Below are positions 56,101 through 64,000 of a stretch of 64,000 bases of DNA, piece after piece; the first letter of the stretch is position 1, and each line of letters begins with the position of its first letter. A model generated the notes under the pieces. It did not search any database. It was not told the origin of the DNA and saw only the letters and a list, made by a program, of their open reading frames with translations. The DNA lies in NCBI GenBank assembly GCA_913058145.1, contig CAJXQM010000001.1, positions 62,001 through 126,000 of the forward strand, given 5' to 3'. The position numbers and the translations under genes were made by a program. The DNA is from an uncultured Colwellia sp. (GTDB lineage: Bacteria > Pseudomonadota > Gammaproteobacteria > Enterobacterales > Alteromonadaceae).

Positions 56101-57259
56101 AGCACCTAATTATGCAGAAGCCTGTTTAGCCAATATGAATGAAGCTCAAGGAAACTTAGTTGATGCCTTAGCAAAACAGTTATTACGAATGACTGGGGTT
56201 AGGTTGCCTGAGGATGCTTGGCATGATGTTCAGTTACCATTGCATTTAACAATGAATTTTCAAATTGTTAATGAAAAAGGTCAATTATTAAAGCAAGGTC
56301 GAGATCTTAATTTACTAAAATCTGAGCTACAAGGAAAAGTAAAAGCGTCAATTAAACAAGTGGCAGAGAAGGGCATTGAAAAAAGCAAATTAATTCAATG
56401 GGATTTTGGTAACTTAGCGCAAAGTTATGAGAAAAAAGTCGCTAATATAACTATTAAGGCGTTTCCTGCCTTAGTGGATCATAACAGTAGTGTTGCCATT
56501 GAACTGTTTGAACAACAAGAGCATGCTGAGCAAGCTATGTTGACGGGTATCAGTCGTTTAATTTTATTAAATATTCCATCACCACTGAAATACTTACAAG
56601 AAAAACTGCCAAATAAAGCGAAGCTAGGTTTGTATTTTAACCCTTTTGGCTCCATTGCTGATTTGTTGCAAGATTGTATTCAAGCTGCTTGCGTTTATTT
56701 AGTTAAACAGTATTTACAAAAAAATGGGTTAGCGCACTTACCACGTACAGAGTCTAATTTTGTGTTAATGCGAGACTATGTCCGAGCAGAAATTTCAGAT
56801 TGCGTGTTAAGCGCCGCAATTAAGGTAGAGCAAGCCTTGAGCTTACGACACGATGTGGCTAAAAAATTAAAAGGTAGTGTCCCGCTAAATGTTATTCAAT
56901 CGCATGGTGATGTAAAGCAACAAAGTGAACAGTTAGTATTTAAGGGCTTTGTCAGTGCGTCTGGTATCGAAAAACTAGATGATATTATTCGCTATTTAAA
57001 AGGAATATTACGTCGTTTAGAAAAATTACCCATAGACCCTAACCAAGATAGATTAAAGCTCATTGAAGTAAATAAAGCGGTAGACAAGTATACCAGTGTG
57101 TTGTCAGCTCAGCGAAAGGATAAGCCTGTAGCGCAAGATATTTTAATGACTAAGTGGATGATCGAAGAATTACGTATTTCGTTATTCGCTCAAAACTTAG
57201 GTACAGCGCAACCGATATCATTGAAACGGATTATTAATCACTTAAAAAGCTTTGCATAG
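53150..57259 (+). CDS. hrpA: ATP-dependent RNA helicase HrpA
   Basis: DEAH-box RNA helicase, in E. coli linked to mRNA processing and rescue of stalled ribosomes. At 1369 residues it is slightly longer than E. coli HrpA. It has Walker A GETGSGKTT (116-124), DEAH at 213-216, SATIDPQRF, VLATNVAETSLTVPGIKYVID, ANQRAGRCGRV, the OB/HA2 region and the long C-terminal extension with SPLKYLQEKLPNKAKLGLYFNPFG. The only plausible start is TTG at 53150: an in-frame stop lies 16 bases upstream, and no in-frame ATG follows near the N-terminus. The ribosome site is weak. Confidence 0.94.
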   Translation: MLSDNTPVKTPNVQALFDLLTQVKQSDLPRFKKQLLHHKRIISQLKPSDTSAVTKLEQQAKHLSRTAKAIEQSINEKQQKLHNVPKISYPDGLPISENAELISQTISDNQVVIIAGETGSGKTTQIPKICLALGRGVDGLIGHTQPRRIAARTVANRIADELNTKLGEQVGYKVRFNDQVTSQSYIKLMTDGILLAEMQKDRLLRQYDTIIIDEAHERSLNIDFILGYLRQILPKRPDLKVIVTSATIDPQRFANHFADKSGKPAPVIEVSGRTFPVEMRYRPLNESAEQGDSDENPFSSTQGSYEGKDIISGILDAVDELSEHPNSSQGQGDILIFLNGEREIRDTALALTKANLPHTHILPLYARLTISEQNRIFKPHTGRNIVLATNVAETSLTVPGIKYVIDPGTARISRYSYRTKVQRLPIEAISQASANQRAGRCGRVSSGICIRLFSEDDFLNRPEFTDPEILRTNLATVILQMLALDLGEIGNFPFVEPPDNRNINDGVKLLEELAAVDNTVNSNNSHTQLTTSGRLLSKFAIDPRLAKMVLTAIDLGCVEQVLIIVSALSIQDPRERPHEKQQAADEKHNRFKDKQSDFISILNLWQYVNAQQKNLSQNHFRKLCQREFLSYVRLREWQDIISQLKLTLKEQKITLTSVDYQFSVAELANDNNEKKQEATIPDSLVSVHQALLSGLLSHLGQQDENREFKGARGSKFFIFPGSALAKKPPKWLMSAELVETSRLFARMNARIDPLWIEPLAEHLLKRSYSEPHWEKKQGAVMAFEQVSLYGLSIVTKRKINFNTIEPHTCRELFIREALVNGDCAIKEGFLAQNQSLVASIEALEQKARRKDFLIEEQQLVDFYADKLPETIICQRSFLAWWKKSKQKNSELLNFTKEFLLNESSNELSSKEYPDTWQQHNLTLPLAYHFSPGDMDDGISVIIPITLLNQCQDEGFDWLIPALRYDLVVALIKVLPKALRRNFVPAPNYAEACLANMNEAQGNLVDALAKQLLRMTGVRLPEDAWHDVQLPLHLTMNFQIVNEKGQLLKQGRDLNLLKSELQGKVKASIKQVAEKGIEKSKLIQWDFGNLAQSYEKKVANITIKAFPALVDHNSSVAIELFEQQEHAEQAMLTGISRLILLNIPSPLKYLQEKLPNKAKLGLYFNPFGSIADLLQDCIQAACVYLVKQYLQKNGLAHLPRTESNFVLMRDYVRAEISDCVLSAAIKVEQALSLRHDVAKKLKGSVPLNVIQSHGDVKQQSEQLVFKGFVSASGIEKLDDIIRYLKGILRRLEKLPIDPNQDRLKLIEVNKAVDKYTSVLSAQRKDKPVAQDILMTKWMIEELRISLFAQNLGTAQPISLKRIINHLKSFA

Positions 57260-57263
57260 ATAT

Positions 57264-57461
57264 TTGACACAGGGGGATAGACTTAAGTTACGTATAAATA
57301 ATGACACTGTTTTTGATTTTGTTATTTTATATTGGAGTACGGATGATAAACTTGCTCCACCATCAGGCTAAGTACGTCCGCTAGATATACGGGGTAAAGT
57401 TGTGCGGATAGATAAAGAATATGAAGGGTGCTATTTAATTGGAATTTATATAGAAGAATAA
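57264..57461 (+). pseudogene. Remnant of a PilZ-like domain protein
   Basis: In the gap between hrpA and pyk one plus-strand frame reads LTQGDRLKLRINNDTVFDF, then VILYWSTDDKLAPPSG, a TAA at 57369-57371, and after it VRPLDIRGKVVRIDKEYEGCYLIGIYIEE and TAA. The ending GKVVRI..EGCYLIGIYIEE has the look of a PilZ C-terminal half (cyclic-di-GMP receptor fold). The RxxxR/DxSxxG binding motifs are not seen. The front is missing and the frame is broken, so this is a dead gene fragment. The family call is tentative. Confidence 0.45.
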
Positions 57462-57556
57462 AAGGGACTTGTTGATAAGGGATGAATGACGAGTAACGAA
57501 CGTCTATTTCTCGACATTCGCTACTCGTTTATTAACTTAAACTAGCTTAAATGCAA

Positions 57557-59008
57557 CTAACTTAAATGCTTTTTAGTAATAATTAATACTTTTAGCGTAT
57601 TTGATGCACCCACAGTTTCCATTAAGTCACCATGAGTCACAATCACTTTATCACCTACTTTTAAATCAGCTTCTTTACATACTGATTTGAGTATATCGCT
57701 GTCTAAGCTTTCATTATTACTTTGTTTTGAATCAAAGGCGACAGGGTATACACCACGGTAAATAGCGCTTTTATTCAATGTTTTAGGATGACGAGACAAA
57801 GAATAAATAGGTAATCCTGATGTGACGCGAGACATTAATTTACTGGTTTGGCCTGACTCAGTTAAGGCTATAATCGCTTTAACACCCTCTAAATGGTTGG
57901 CGGCATACATGGCTGATAAGGCAATCGTTTCAGATACTTCAGTAAATGTTGAATCCATTCTGTGATTCGAAATATTGACTGATCGATGTTTTTCAGCACC
58001 AACACAAACGCTAGCCATTGCTAATACTGTTTCAACAGGATATTTACCTGCAGCGGTTTCAGCGCTGAGCATTACCGCATCAGTACCATCTAATACTGCG
58101 TTTGCTACATCCATAACCTCGGCACGTGTTGGCATAGGTTGTTCAATCATGGTTTCCATCATTTGTGTGGCAGTAATAACAACACGGTTTAGTTGGCGTG
58201 AACGAGCAATGATATGTTTTTGCTTGCCTACAAGTTCAGCATCGCCAATTTCTACACCTAAATCACCACGAGCAACCATTACAACATCAGAAGCAAGGAT
58301 AATTCCATCTAATACTTTATCATCATTAACAGCTTCAGCCCGCTCAATTTTAGAGACTAATCGAGCATCACAACCGGCTTCATGAGCAAGTAATCGTGCT
58401 TCACGCATATCTGCTGCATCACGTGGGAATGAAACGGCTAGAAAGTCAACTTCGATTTTAGCTGCTAACTTGATATCTTCTTTATCTTTAATCGTCAATG
58501 CTGGGGCTGTTAGTCCACCACCTTGACGGTTAATACCTTTATTGTTTGATAATGGTCCACCTACCGTTACAACGGTAAATACAGAGTTATTCGAAGTGGA
58601 TAATACTCTTAATTGTACGCGACCGTCATCAAGTAATAAGATATCTTCTGCATTAACATCTTGTACTAGTTTTTTATAATCAATCCCAACTTTTTCCTGG
58701 CAACCTTCACCTTTGCCTAAGGTAGCATCAAGTTCAAATTTATCACCAATAGCTAATTTTATTGGACCCTCTTTGAAGGTGGAAATACGAATTTTAGGTC
58801 CTTGTAAATCGCCTAAAATACCAACATAAATACCTAATTCTTTGGCAACTTCGCGAACATTATTAGCTCTGTCGATATGATCTTGAGGAATTCCGTGAGA
58901 AAAATTAAGTCTCACTACGTTTACACCTGCAGCAAGTACTGATTTTAATATTGCTTTATCATCGGTTGCCGGGCCAAGGGTGGCAACAATTTTTGTTCTT
59001 CTAGGCAT
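57557..59008 (-). CDS. pyk: Pyruvate kinase
   Basis: Makes pyruvate and ATP from phosphoenolpyruvate at the end of glycolysis and the Entner-Doudoroff path. The 483-residue enzyme has the N-terminal [15 protein letters not shown], the PKIRIS segment, the catalytic ARGDLGVEI (about 245-253), [48 protein letters not shown] and a C-terminal allosteric domain. This is the PykA-like type II pattern. It is transcribed in the same direction as hexR, 87 bases downstream of it, which fits control by HexR. An imperfect 16-bp hairpin at 57489-57528 follows the gene. Confidence 0.95.
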   Translation of the reverse strand: MPRRTKIVATLGPATDDKAILKSVLAAGVNVVRLNFSHGIPQDHIDRANNVREVAKELGIYVGILGDLQGPKIRISTFKEGPIKLAIGDKFELDATLGKGEGCQEKVGIDYKKLVQDVNAEDILLLDDGRVQLRVLSTSNNSVFTVVTVGGPLSNNKGINRQGGGLTAPALTIKDKEDIKLAAKIEVDFLAVSFPRDAADMREARLLAHEAGCDARLVSKIERAEAVNDDKVLDGIILASDVVMVARGDLGVEIGDAELVGKQKHIIARSRQLNRVVITATQMMETMIEQPMPTRAEVMDVANAVLDGTDAVMLSAETAAGKYPVETVLAMASVCVGAEKHRSVNISNHRMDSTFTEVSETIALSAMYAANHLEGVKAIIALTESGQTSKLMSRVTSGLPIYSLSRHPKTLNKSAIYRGVYPVAFDSKQSNNESLDSDILKSVCKEADLKVGDKVIVTHGDLMETVGASNTLKVLIITKKHLS

Positions 59009-59095
59009 GTTAATCCTTCTCTATGTCTTTAAATGGTTTTTGCGTTAGGGTCTGTTGATCTTTTGCACTTAAATTTTCTTTGTGAAAATTATAAC

Positions 59096-59944
59096 TTAAT
59101 CTTTTCTATCAAAGCGAGAGCTTCGTAAACTGTCTTTTACTTTTTTCAAATTATCTCTAAATTTACTTCCTCTGCGTAACGTAAAGCCGGTAGCTAATAC
59201 ATCTATTAGTGCTAATTGAGCAATTCTAGAAGCCATTGGCATATAAAGGTCGGTATCCTCGCTTACATCAACCGATAAAACGATGCTACATTCTTTAGCC
59301 AATGGTGTATCTTTTGTGGTAATGCCAATAACGGTTGCATCATTTTCTTTAGCTAAGGTTGCTACTTCAACCAGTGATTTTGTTCTGCCCGTATGAGAAA
59401 TGACAACAACAACATCACCTTGGCGACTATTTATAGCACTCATACGTTGCATTAATATGTCATCGAAACAAATAACAGGCACATTGAAGCGAAAAAATTT
59501 ATTCTGTGCATCGCGGGCAACAATGGCAGAAGCGCCTAGACCAAAAAATGAAAGTTTATTAGCTTGGGTTAACACATCTACAGAGCGGTTTATTGACGTT
59601 GGATCTAAACTTTTACGCGCCAATTCAAGATTAGCCATAGTTGATTCAAAAATTTTAGACGTATATTCTTCTGCGGTATCATTCTCATCTACGTGGCGGT
59701 TAACATAGGGAGTACCGTTAGCTAAACTTTGCGCTAAATGAAGTTTGAAATCGGGATAGCCTTTTGTATCTAAACGTCGACAAAAGCGGTTCACGGTAGG
59801 TTCGCTTATATTAGCTTGCTTAGCTAGTGCAGCGATACTCGAGTGTATAACGGTATTAGGTGAAGATAATATCACTTCAGCTACTTTACGTTCTGATTTA
59901 CTGAATGTCTCTAGTTCGTTTGTTATCTTTTCTAATATATTCAT
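59096..59944 (-). CDS. hexR: HexR, RpiR/MurR-family regulator of central carbon metabolism
   Basis: Transcriptional regulator that responds to 2-keto-3-deoxy-6-phosphogluconate. The 282-residue protein has an N-terminal RpiR helix-turn-helix (about 1-75, SIAALAKQANISEPTVNRFCRRLDTKGYPDFK) and a SIS sugar-phosphate domain (about 115-260, FFGLGASAIVARDAQNKFFR, VVVISHTGRTKSLVEVA). It sits between pyk and zwf, divergent to zwf-pgl-edd, the normal arrangement in Alteromonadales. Two HexR-like boxes lie in the gap to zwf. Confidence 0.94.
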   Translation of the reverse strand: MNILEKITNELETFSKSERKVAEVILSSPNTVIHSSIAALAKQANISEPTVNRFCRRLDTKGYPDFKLHLAQSLANGTPYVNRHVDENDTAEEYTSKIFESTMANLELARKSLDPTSINRSVDVLTQANKLSFFGLGASAIVARDAQNKFFRFNVPVICFDDILMQRMSAINSRQGDVVVVISHTGRTKSLVEVATLAKENDATVIGITTKDTPLAKECSIVLSVDVSEDTDLYMPMASRIAQLALIDVLATGFTLRRGSKFRDNLKKVKDSLRSSRFDRKD

Positions 59945-60018
59945 TATCTTGTGATCCTAGATCTACTTATATTAGCCAACAATTTTCTATTTTGTGGCAA
60001 GATAAAGTTTAAATTTAT

Positions 60019-60035
60019 TAGTCAATACTTGACTA
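60019..60035. promoter_or_regulatory. 7-bp inverted repeat in the hexR-zwf gap
   Basis: TAGTCAA and TTGACTA with a TAC spacer, 75 bases upstream of hexR. It differs from HexR boxes and may serve another regulator. Its TTGACT half could also be a -35 element. Confidence 0.35.
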
Positions 60036-60079
60036 TTACTTCTTACTGTAATTTATTTTCTTCTTAAGTAACAGAAAAA

Positions 60080-60094
60080 TGAAATTTTATTTCA
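60080..60094. promoter_or_regulatory. HexR box candidate, hexR side
   Basis: TGAAATTTTATTTCA is a perfect palindrome close to the HexR consensus TGTAATTAAATTACA known from gammaproteobacteria. It lies 136 bases upstream of hexR and could give self-control. Confidence 0.6.
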
Positions 60095-60266
60095 TAATTA
60101 TGGTTAATGTAATATAAAACACCTCTAGTTTGCAAGTGTTTAATTAATAAACAACGGGTGTTCAGCGTATACTTTTAAAGATATGTGTTCTGAAATTTAG
60201 CTAAGATGTAAGTTGAATAGGTTTATCAGCTGATTTAATCATTTCTTAATCATTCATCAAAAAAGA

Positions 60267-60281
60267 CGTAATAAAATTACA
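60267..60281. promoter_or_regulatory. HexR box candidate, zwf side
   Basis: CGTAATAAAATTACA, near-palindromic, fits the HexR consensus TGTAATTAAATTACA at 12 of 15 positions. It lies 190 bases upstream of zwf. Confidence 0.65.
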
Positions 60282-60470
60282 GAAAGTTCTTTACTGATTA
60301 ACATTTAGACGTTAAATTATAGCTATATGTAGTTTAGTTACAATACTGCGTTTTGATGTGATTAGGGGGTACTAGCATTTTATGCGATGATTTTAGCATA
60401 ATATGCCGCCATTAATGAAATTAACCTATCCATCAATTCCCTAGATATAAAATTAAGGTGAGCAAGTTTT

Positions 60471-61940
60471 ATGAAAGAGTTAGATTGTCAGTCAGCCAGT
60501 GAAATTGTTATTTTTGGTGCTTTAGGTGACTTATCACGCCGTAAGTTGTTGCCTGCTTTATACCAATTAGAAGTGTGTGGTTTAATTAATGAAAAAAGCC
60601 GTATTGTCGGTGTAGCTCGCCCAGAACACAGTATTGAAGAATTTATAAGTATTGTGTTAGAAAACATTAATAACTTTGTTAAAGAAACATTAGATGAAGA
60701 GGTATTGGCACGTTTTACTGCGCGTTTAGTATATCAACAGCTTGATATGAAAGATGTTCCTGCTTATAACAATTTAGCGGATACCTTATCAGGTGGAAAT
60801 AGCACACGCGTATATTATTTCTCTACAGCACCTGTTCTCTACGGCGATATATGCGATGGTCTTAATAATGCTAACCTTATATCTGCTGATGATCGCGTTG
60901 TAATGGAAAAGCCTATTGGACATTGTTTAGAATCATCTAAAGTGATTAATGACCAAGTAGCGCGTTTCTTTAACGAAAATCAAATTTATCGTATTGACCA
61001 TTATCTAGGTAAAGAAACCGTATTAAACCTTTTAGTGTTGCGTTTTGCTAACTCACTTTTTACCACAAACTGGGACCGAAACAGCATAGATCATGTTCAA
61101 ATCACGGTTGCTGAAAGTGTTGGTATAGAAGGTCGCTGGGGCTTTTATGATGAAGCTGGCCAAATGCGAGACATGATTCAAAACCATTTACTACAAATTT
61201 TATCCTTACTTGCAATGGAGCCGCCGGCTGATTTAAGTGCGGAAAGTATTCGTGCGGAAAAATTAAAAGCCATTAAAGCACTTTCTCCTATTAATCGTAC
61301 TAATGTTAAAGAAAAAACCGTTCGTGGCCAATATGCGGATGGTTATTTAAATGGTGTTGCAGTACCGGGTTACTTGAACGAAGAAGGTGCTAACACTAAT
61401 AGTAAAACAGAGACATTTGTAGCCATTAAAGCTGAGATAGATAATTGGCGTTGGTCTGGTGTGCCTTTCTATTTACGTACAGGTAAGCGTATGCCCGTTA
61501 AGCACAGTGAAATTGTCGTGCACTTTAAAGAGCAACCACACAATATTTTTAAAGACAGCTATAGTGAATTACCGTCAAATAAATTAACCATTCGTTTGCA
61601 ACCTGATGAAGGGGTTGAATTACAAATGATGAATAAAATTCCTGGTATTTCATCACAAATGAATATTCAAGAAAACACATTGGATTTGAGTTTCAATGAT
61701 ACGTATCAAGATCAACGAGTCATTGATGCTTATGAACGTTTAATGCTAGAAGTATTAAATGGTAATCAATCATTATTTGTTAGCCGTGACGAAGTAGAAG
61801 CGGCATGGACATGGGCTGATAGCATTATCGATGCATGGCAAGCGACAAATGAAGCACCTAAGCCATATGCTGCCGGCTCATGGGGGCCAGTATCATCTAT
61901 TTCATTAATCGCGCGTGATGATCGCCAGTGGGTAGAATAA
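60471..61940 (+). CDS. zwf: Glucose-6-phosphate 1-dehydrogenase
   Basis: Oxidizes glucose 6-phosphate to 6-phosphogluconolactone with NADP, the entry to the pentose phosphate and Entner-Doudoroff paths. The 489-residue enzyme has the nucleotide motif IFGALGDLSRRKLLPALY (about 14-31), VVMEKPIGHCLESS, the active-site RIDHYLGKE (about 174-182) and VPFYLRTGKRMP. AAGGTGAGC precedes the ATG. pgl starts 2 bases after the stop and edd follows, a zwf-pgl-edd operon with a 526-base upstream region holding HexR boxes. Confidence 0.96.
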   Translation: MKELDCQSASEIVIFGALGDLSRRKLLPALYQLEVCGLINEKSRIVGVARPEHSIEEFISIVLENINNFVKETLDEEVLARFTARLVYQQLDMKDVPAYNNLADTLSGGNSTRVYYFSTAPVLYGDICDGLNNANLISADDRVVMEKPIGHCLESSKVINDQVARFFNENQIYRIDHYLGKETVLNLLVLRFANSLFTTNWDRNSIDHVQITVAESVGIEGRWGFYDEAGQMRDMIQNHLLQILSLLAMEPPADLSAESIRAEKLKAIKALSPINRTNVKEKTVRGQYADGYLNGVAVPGYLNEEGANTNSKTETFVAIKAEIDNWRWSGVPFYLRTGKRMPVKHSEIVVHFKEQPHNIFKDSYSELPSNKLTIRLQPDEGVELQMMNKIPGISSQMNIQENTLDLSFNDTYQDQRVIDAYERLMLEVLNGNQSLFVSRDEVEAAWTWADSIIDAWQATNEAPKPYAAGSWGPVSSISLIARDDRQWVE

Positions 61941-61942
61941 CC

Positions 61943-62638
61943 ATGTTTGAGCAAAATAATTTCGACACCCGTGAACAATTAGACCTAGCGTTAGCAGATA
62001 AAGTGAGTGAGATACTTCAACAAGCTATTTCACTAAAAGGCAAAGCCAGTATTGCCGTTTCAGGTGGATCGACGCCGAAAGGTTTTTTTAAGGTGTTATC
62101 GAATAAAGATATCGATTGGACAAAGGTCACTATTACGTTAGTGGATGAGCGTTGGGTTGATATTCATTCAGATGACAGTAATACCCGTTTAGTCCATGAA
62201 AATTTATTACAAAATAAAGCCTGCACAGCCAAGTTTTTTCACCTGAAGCAGGGCGAAGACCTTTGTGATGAAACATTAGCTGACCTTAATGTTGCGGCTA
62301 ACAATATATTATTACCTTTAGATGTCCTTATTTTAGGTATGGGTGAAGACGGCCACACCGCTTCACTATTTCCGTGCAGTGCGCAAATTAAGCAGGGACT
62401 AGATATAAATAATAAAAATGCTTTAATGAAAGTTGAGCCAACCACTGCGCCATATCAACGAATTACGTTTAGTTTTGCCTCATTAAGTCAAAGCAAAAAT
62501 ATCTTTTTACATTTATGTGGCGAGAATAAAAAGCAAGTATTCGTTAAAGCATTAAACGGTGATGATGTATTTGACATGCCAATCCGGAAATTTATACAAA
62601 CCGAGCATATTGATACTCAAGTGTATTGGGCAGTATAG
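61943..62638 (+). CDS. pgl: 6-phosphogluconolactonase
   Basis: Hydrolyses 6-phosphogluconolactone, DevB/NagB-like type. The 231-residue protein has AVSGGSTPKGFFKVL (about 37-51), VTITLVDERWVD, DSNTRLVHENLL and LILGMGEDGHTASLFP (about 130-145), all diagnostic. I chose the ATG at 61943, two bases after the zwf stop; an in-frame GTG at 61928 would overlap zwf. It is 56 bases before edd. Confidence 0.94.
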   Translation: MFEQNNFDTREQLDLALADKVSEILQQAISLKGKASIAVSGGSTPKGFFKVLSNKDIDWTKVTITLVDERWVDIHSDDSNTRLVHENLLQNKACTAKFFHLKQGEDLCDETLADLNVAANNILLPLDVLILGMGEDGHTASLFPCSAQIKQGLDINNKNALMKVEPTTAPYQRITFSFASLSQSKNIFLHLCGENKKQVFVKALNGDDVFDMPIRKFIQTEHIDTQVYWAV

Positions 62639-62694
62639 ATAGAAATTCATGAAAATTTAACATAAGTCATTACATAAATTTTGAGAAGTAAAAT

Positions 62695-64000
62695 ATGAAA
62701 CAAGAAATTGTAGACATTACAGAGCGAATTATTGCTCGCAGTGCTGCCACTAGAGCTAAATATTTAGCTAAAATAGAGGCAGAAAAATCAGATACAGTGC
62801 ATCGAGCAAGCTTATCGTGTGGTAATTTAGCACACGGCTTTGCTGCCTGTGGTAAGGATGATAAGTCATCTTTACGCGGCATACATCATTCAGATATTGC
62901 TATTGTTTCTGCTTACAACGATATGTTGAGTGCTCACCAGCCATACCAGACATATCCAGATATTATTAAAGCGGCAGTTAAAGACGCCGGTGGTGTTGCA
63001 CAATTTGCTGCGGGCGTTCCTGCCATGTGTGATGGTGTTACACAAGGCCAACCAGGTATGGATTTAAGCCTGATGAGCCGAGATGTTATTGCTATGTCAA
63101 CGGCTGTTGGCTTATCTCATAACATGTTCGATGGCGCATTAATGTTAGGCATCTGTGATAAAATCGTACCGGGTTTGTTGATCGCGAGTATGACCTTTGG
63201 GCATCTACCAACAGTATTTATTCCTGCAGGTCCAATGCCATCAGGTCTTCCAAACAAAGAAAAAGCACGTGTGCGTCAACAACATGCTAAAGGTGAAGTA
63301 GATGAAGAAGCCTTGCTTGAGGCAGAATCTGCATCATATCATTCTGCTGGTACTTGTACTTTCTTTGGCACAGCAAACTCCAACCAGTTAGTGGTTGAAG
63401 TGATGGGATTACATTTACCCGGTGCATCTTTTATTGCCCCTAATACAGAACTTCGCGAAGCATTAACAAAAGCGGCTGCTCGTCAAGCGACACGCCTAAC
63501 GCAACAGTCGGGTAATTATATGCCAATTGGTGTAATGGTTGATGAACGCTCAGTTGTTAATGCGATTGTTGCGTTACTTGCAACAGGTGGTTCAACTAAC
63601 CTAACAATGCATATAATTGCTTTTGCAAAAGCCGCAGGCATTATTATTAACTTCCAAGACTTCAATGATCTTTCTGAAGCGGTTCCACTCTTAACACGCA
63701 TATACCCTAACGGTCACGCAGATATAAACCAATTCCAAGAAGCGGGTGGTATGGCATTATTATTTCGTGAACTTATTGAAGGAGGTTTAGTGTTTGAAGA
63801 TGTTGAAACTATTTGTGGCCGCGGTTTAACTCGATACACTAAAAAGCCAGTTTTAGATAACGGTGAGCTTAAGTGGATTGACTGTGTTGAAAAATCACTT
63901 GATGACGCAATTATTGCAACGGTGGCTAAGCCATTTAGCGCTCATGGTGGTTTACGCGTTATGAAAGGTAACCTGGGGGTTTCTGTTATCAAAACGTCAT
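62695..64000 (+). CDS. edd: Phosphogluconate dehydratase, partial
   Basis: First special enzyme of the Entner-Doudoroff path, turning 6-phosphogluconate to 2-keto-3-deoxy-6-phosphogluconate. The frame begins MKQEIVDITERIIARSAATR and runs off the right edge after 435 codons of about 600. IlvD/Edd marks are VSAYNDMLSAHQPYQTYP, GVPAMCDGVTQGQPGM with the first cluster Cys, SAGTCTFFGTANSNQ with the second, and ALLATGGSTNLTMHI. GAGAAG lies 7-12 bases before the ATG. The intact part has no defect. Control by HexR through zwf is expected. Confidence 0.95.
   Translation, partial: MKQEIVDITERIIARSAATRAKYLAKIEAEKSDTVHRASLSCGNLAHGFAACGKDDKSSLRGIHHSDIAIVSAYNDMLSAHQPYQTYPDIIKAAVKDAGGVAQFAAGVPAMCDGVTQGQPGMDLSLMSRDVIAMSTAVGLSHNMFDGALMLGICDKIVPGLLIASMTFGHLPTVFIPAGPMPSGLPNKEKARVRQQHAKGEVDEEALLEAESASYHSAGTCTFFGTANSNQLVVEVMGLHLPGASFIAPNTELREALTKAAARQATRLTQQSGNYMPIGVMVDERSVVNAIVALLATGGSTNLTMHIIAFAKAAGIIINFQDFNDLSEAVPLLTRIYPNGHADINQFQEAGGMALLFRELIEGGLVFEDVETICGRGLTRYTKKPVLDNGELKWIDCVEKSLDDAIIATVAKPFSAHGGLRVMKGNLGVSVIKTS

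Noticed and set aside
57489-57528. Imperfect 16-bp hairpin after pyk as a terminator
   Set aside because: No T run follows on the minus strand and the stem has two wobble or mismatch positions; noted only under pyk.
1-64000. CRISPR arrays, tRNA and rRNA genes, prophage
   Set aside because: No regularly spaced repeats, no tRNA-like T-loop and acceptor pairs, no rRNA stretches and no phage structural genes were noticed on reading; a dedicated search was not possible.

Overview
The window looks like chromosomal DNA of a marine, low-GC gammaproteobacterium of the Alteromonadales, most like Colwellia or Thalassotalea. The reasons are an AT-rich base composition outside one cluster, the Entner-Doudoroff block hexR/zwf/pgl/edd with divergent pyk, DUF2999 and HopJ-like genes side by side, a gammaproteobacterial lysine riboswitch on lysC, and HrpA, YbiT, exonuclease I and RIO1-like kinase of the usual gammaproteobacterial types. 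This assignment is inference from gene content; no 16S gene is present.

Layout. 1-7 kb: a carboxylate uptake and oxidation locus (TRAP binding protein, DcaP-like porin, lutABC-type lactate oxidation genes, divergent LysR regulator); the first bases hold what looks like the start of the TRAP small permease. 7-8.4 kb: a DinJ/YafQ-type toxin-antitoxin pair and a truncated Fic gene. 8.4-20.5 kb: a copper/silver resistance island with Met/His/Cys-rich periplasmic proteins, a DUF411 lipoprotein, CusCBA efflux, a cytochrome c, a MerR regulator with a textbook 19-bp-spacer promoter, a CopA-type ATPase, a membrane cupredoxin and a PII-like protein whose C-terminus looks frameshifted. 20.5-29 kb: spermidine-synthase-like protein, lysine riboswitch plus lysC, a pair of dispersed repeats, glutathione peroxidase, DUF2999, HopJ, a beta-hydroxyacid dehydrogenase, YitT and exonuclease I. 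29-32.6 kb: a MacAB-like efflux operon of visibly higher GC next to an IS3-family transposase remnant. 32.7-47.7 kb: AzlCD, an ABC1 kinase, a secreted MsrA-thioredoxin-MsrB fusion, an ABC exporter, Fe-alcohol dehydrogenase, an amber-interrupted small membrane protein, a periplasmic peroxiredoxin, an amber-interrupted helicase IV, YbiT and a RIO1-like kinase. 47.9-53 kb: one operon of DUF1445, pxpABC, DUF4392 and a D-amino-acid aminotransferase. 53-64 kb: hrpA, a PilZ-like remnant, then pyk, hexR, zwf, pgl and the first two-thirds of edd.

The most interesting system is the 47.9-53 kb operon. The two domains that are fused in the eukaryotic mitochondrial D-glutamate cyclase (DUF1445 and DUF4392) are separate genes here, flanking the three 5-oxoprolinase subunits and followed by a D-amino-acid transaminase. 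This suggests a complete route D-amino acids -> D-glutamate -> 5-oxoproline -> glutamate. Other points worth attention are two same-frame UAG interruptions within 2.1 kb, the domain order of the Msr fusion, the metal-site chemistry of the MerR protein, and several gene remnants lying in apparent intergenic DNA.
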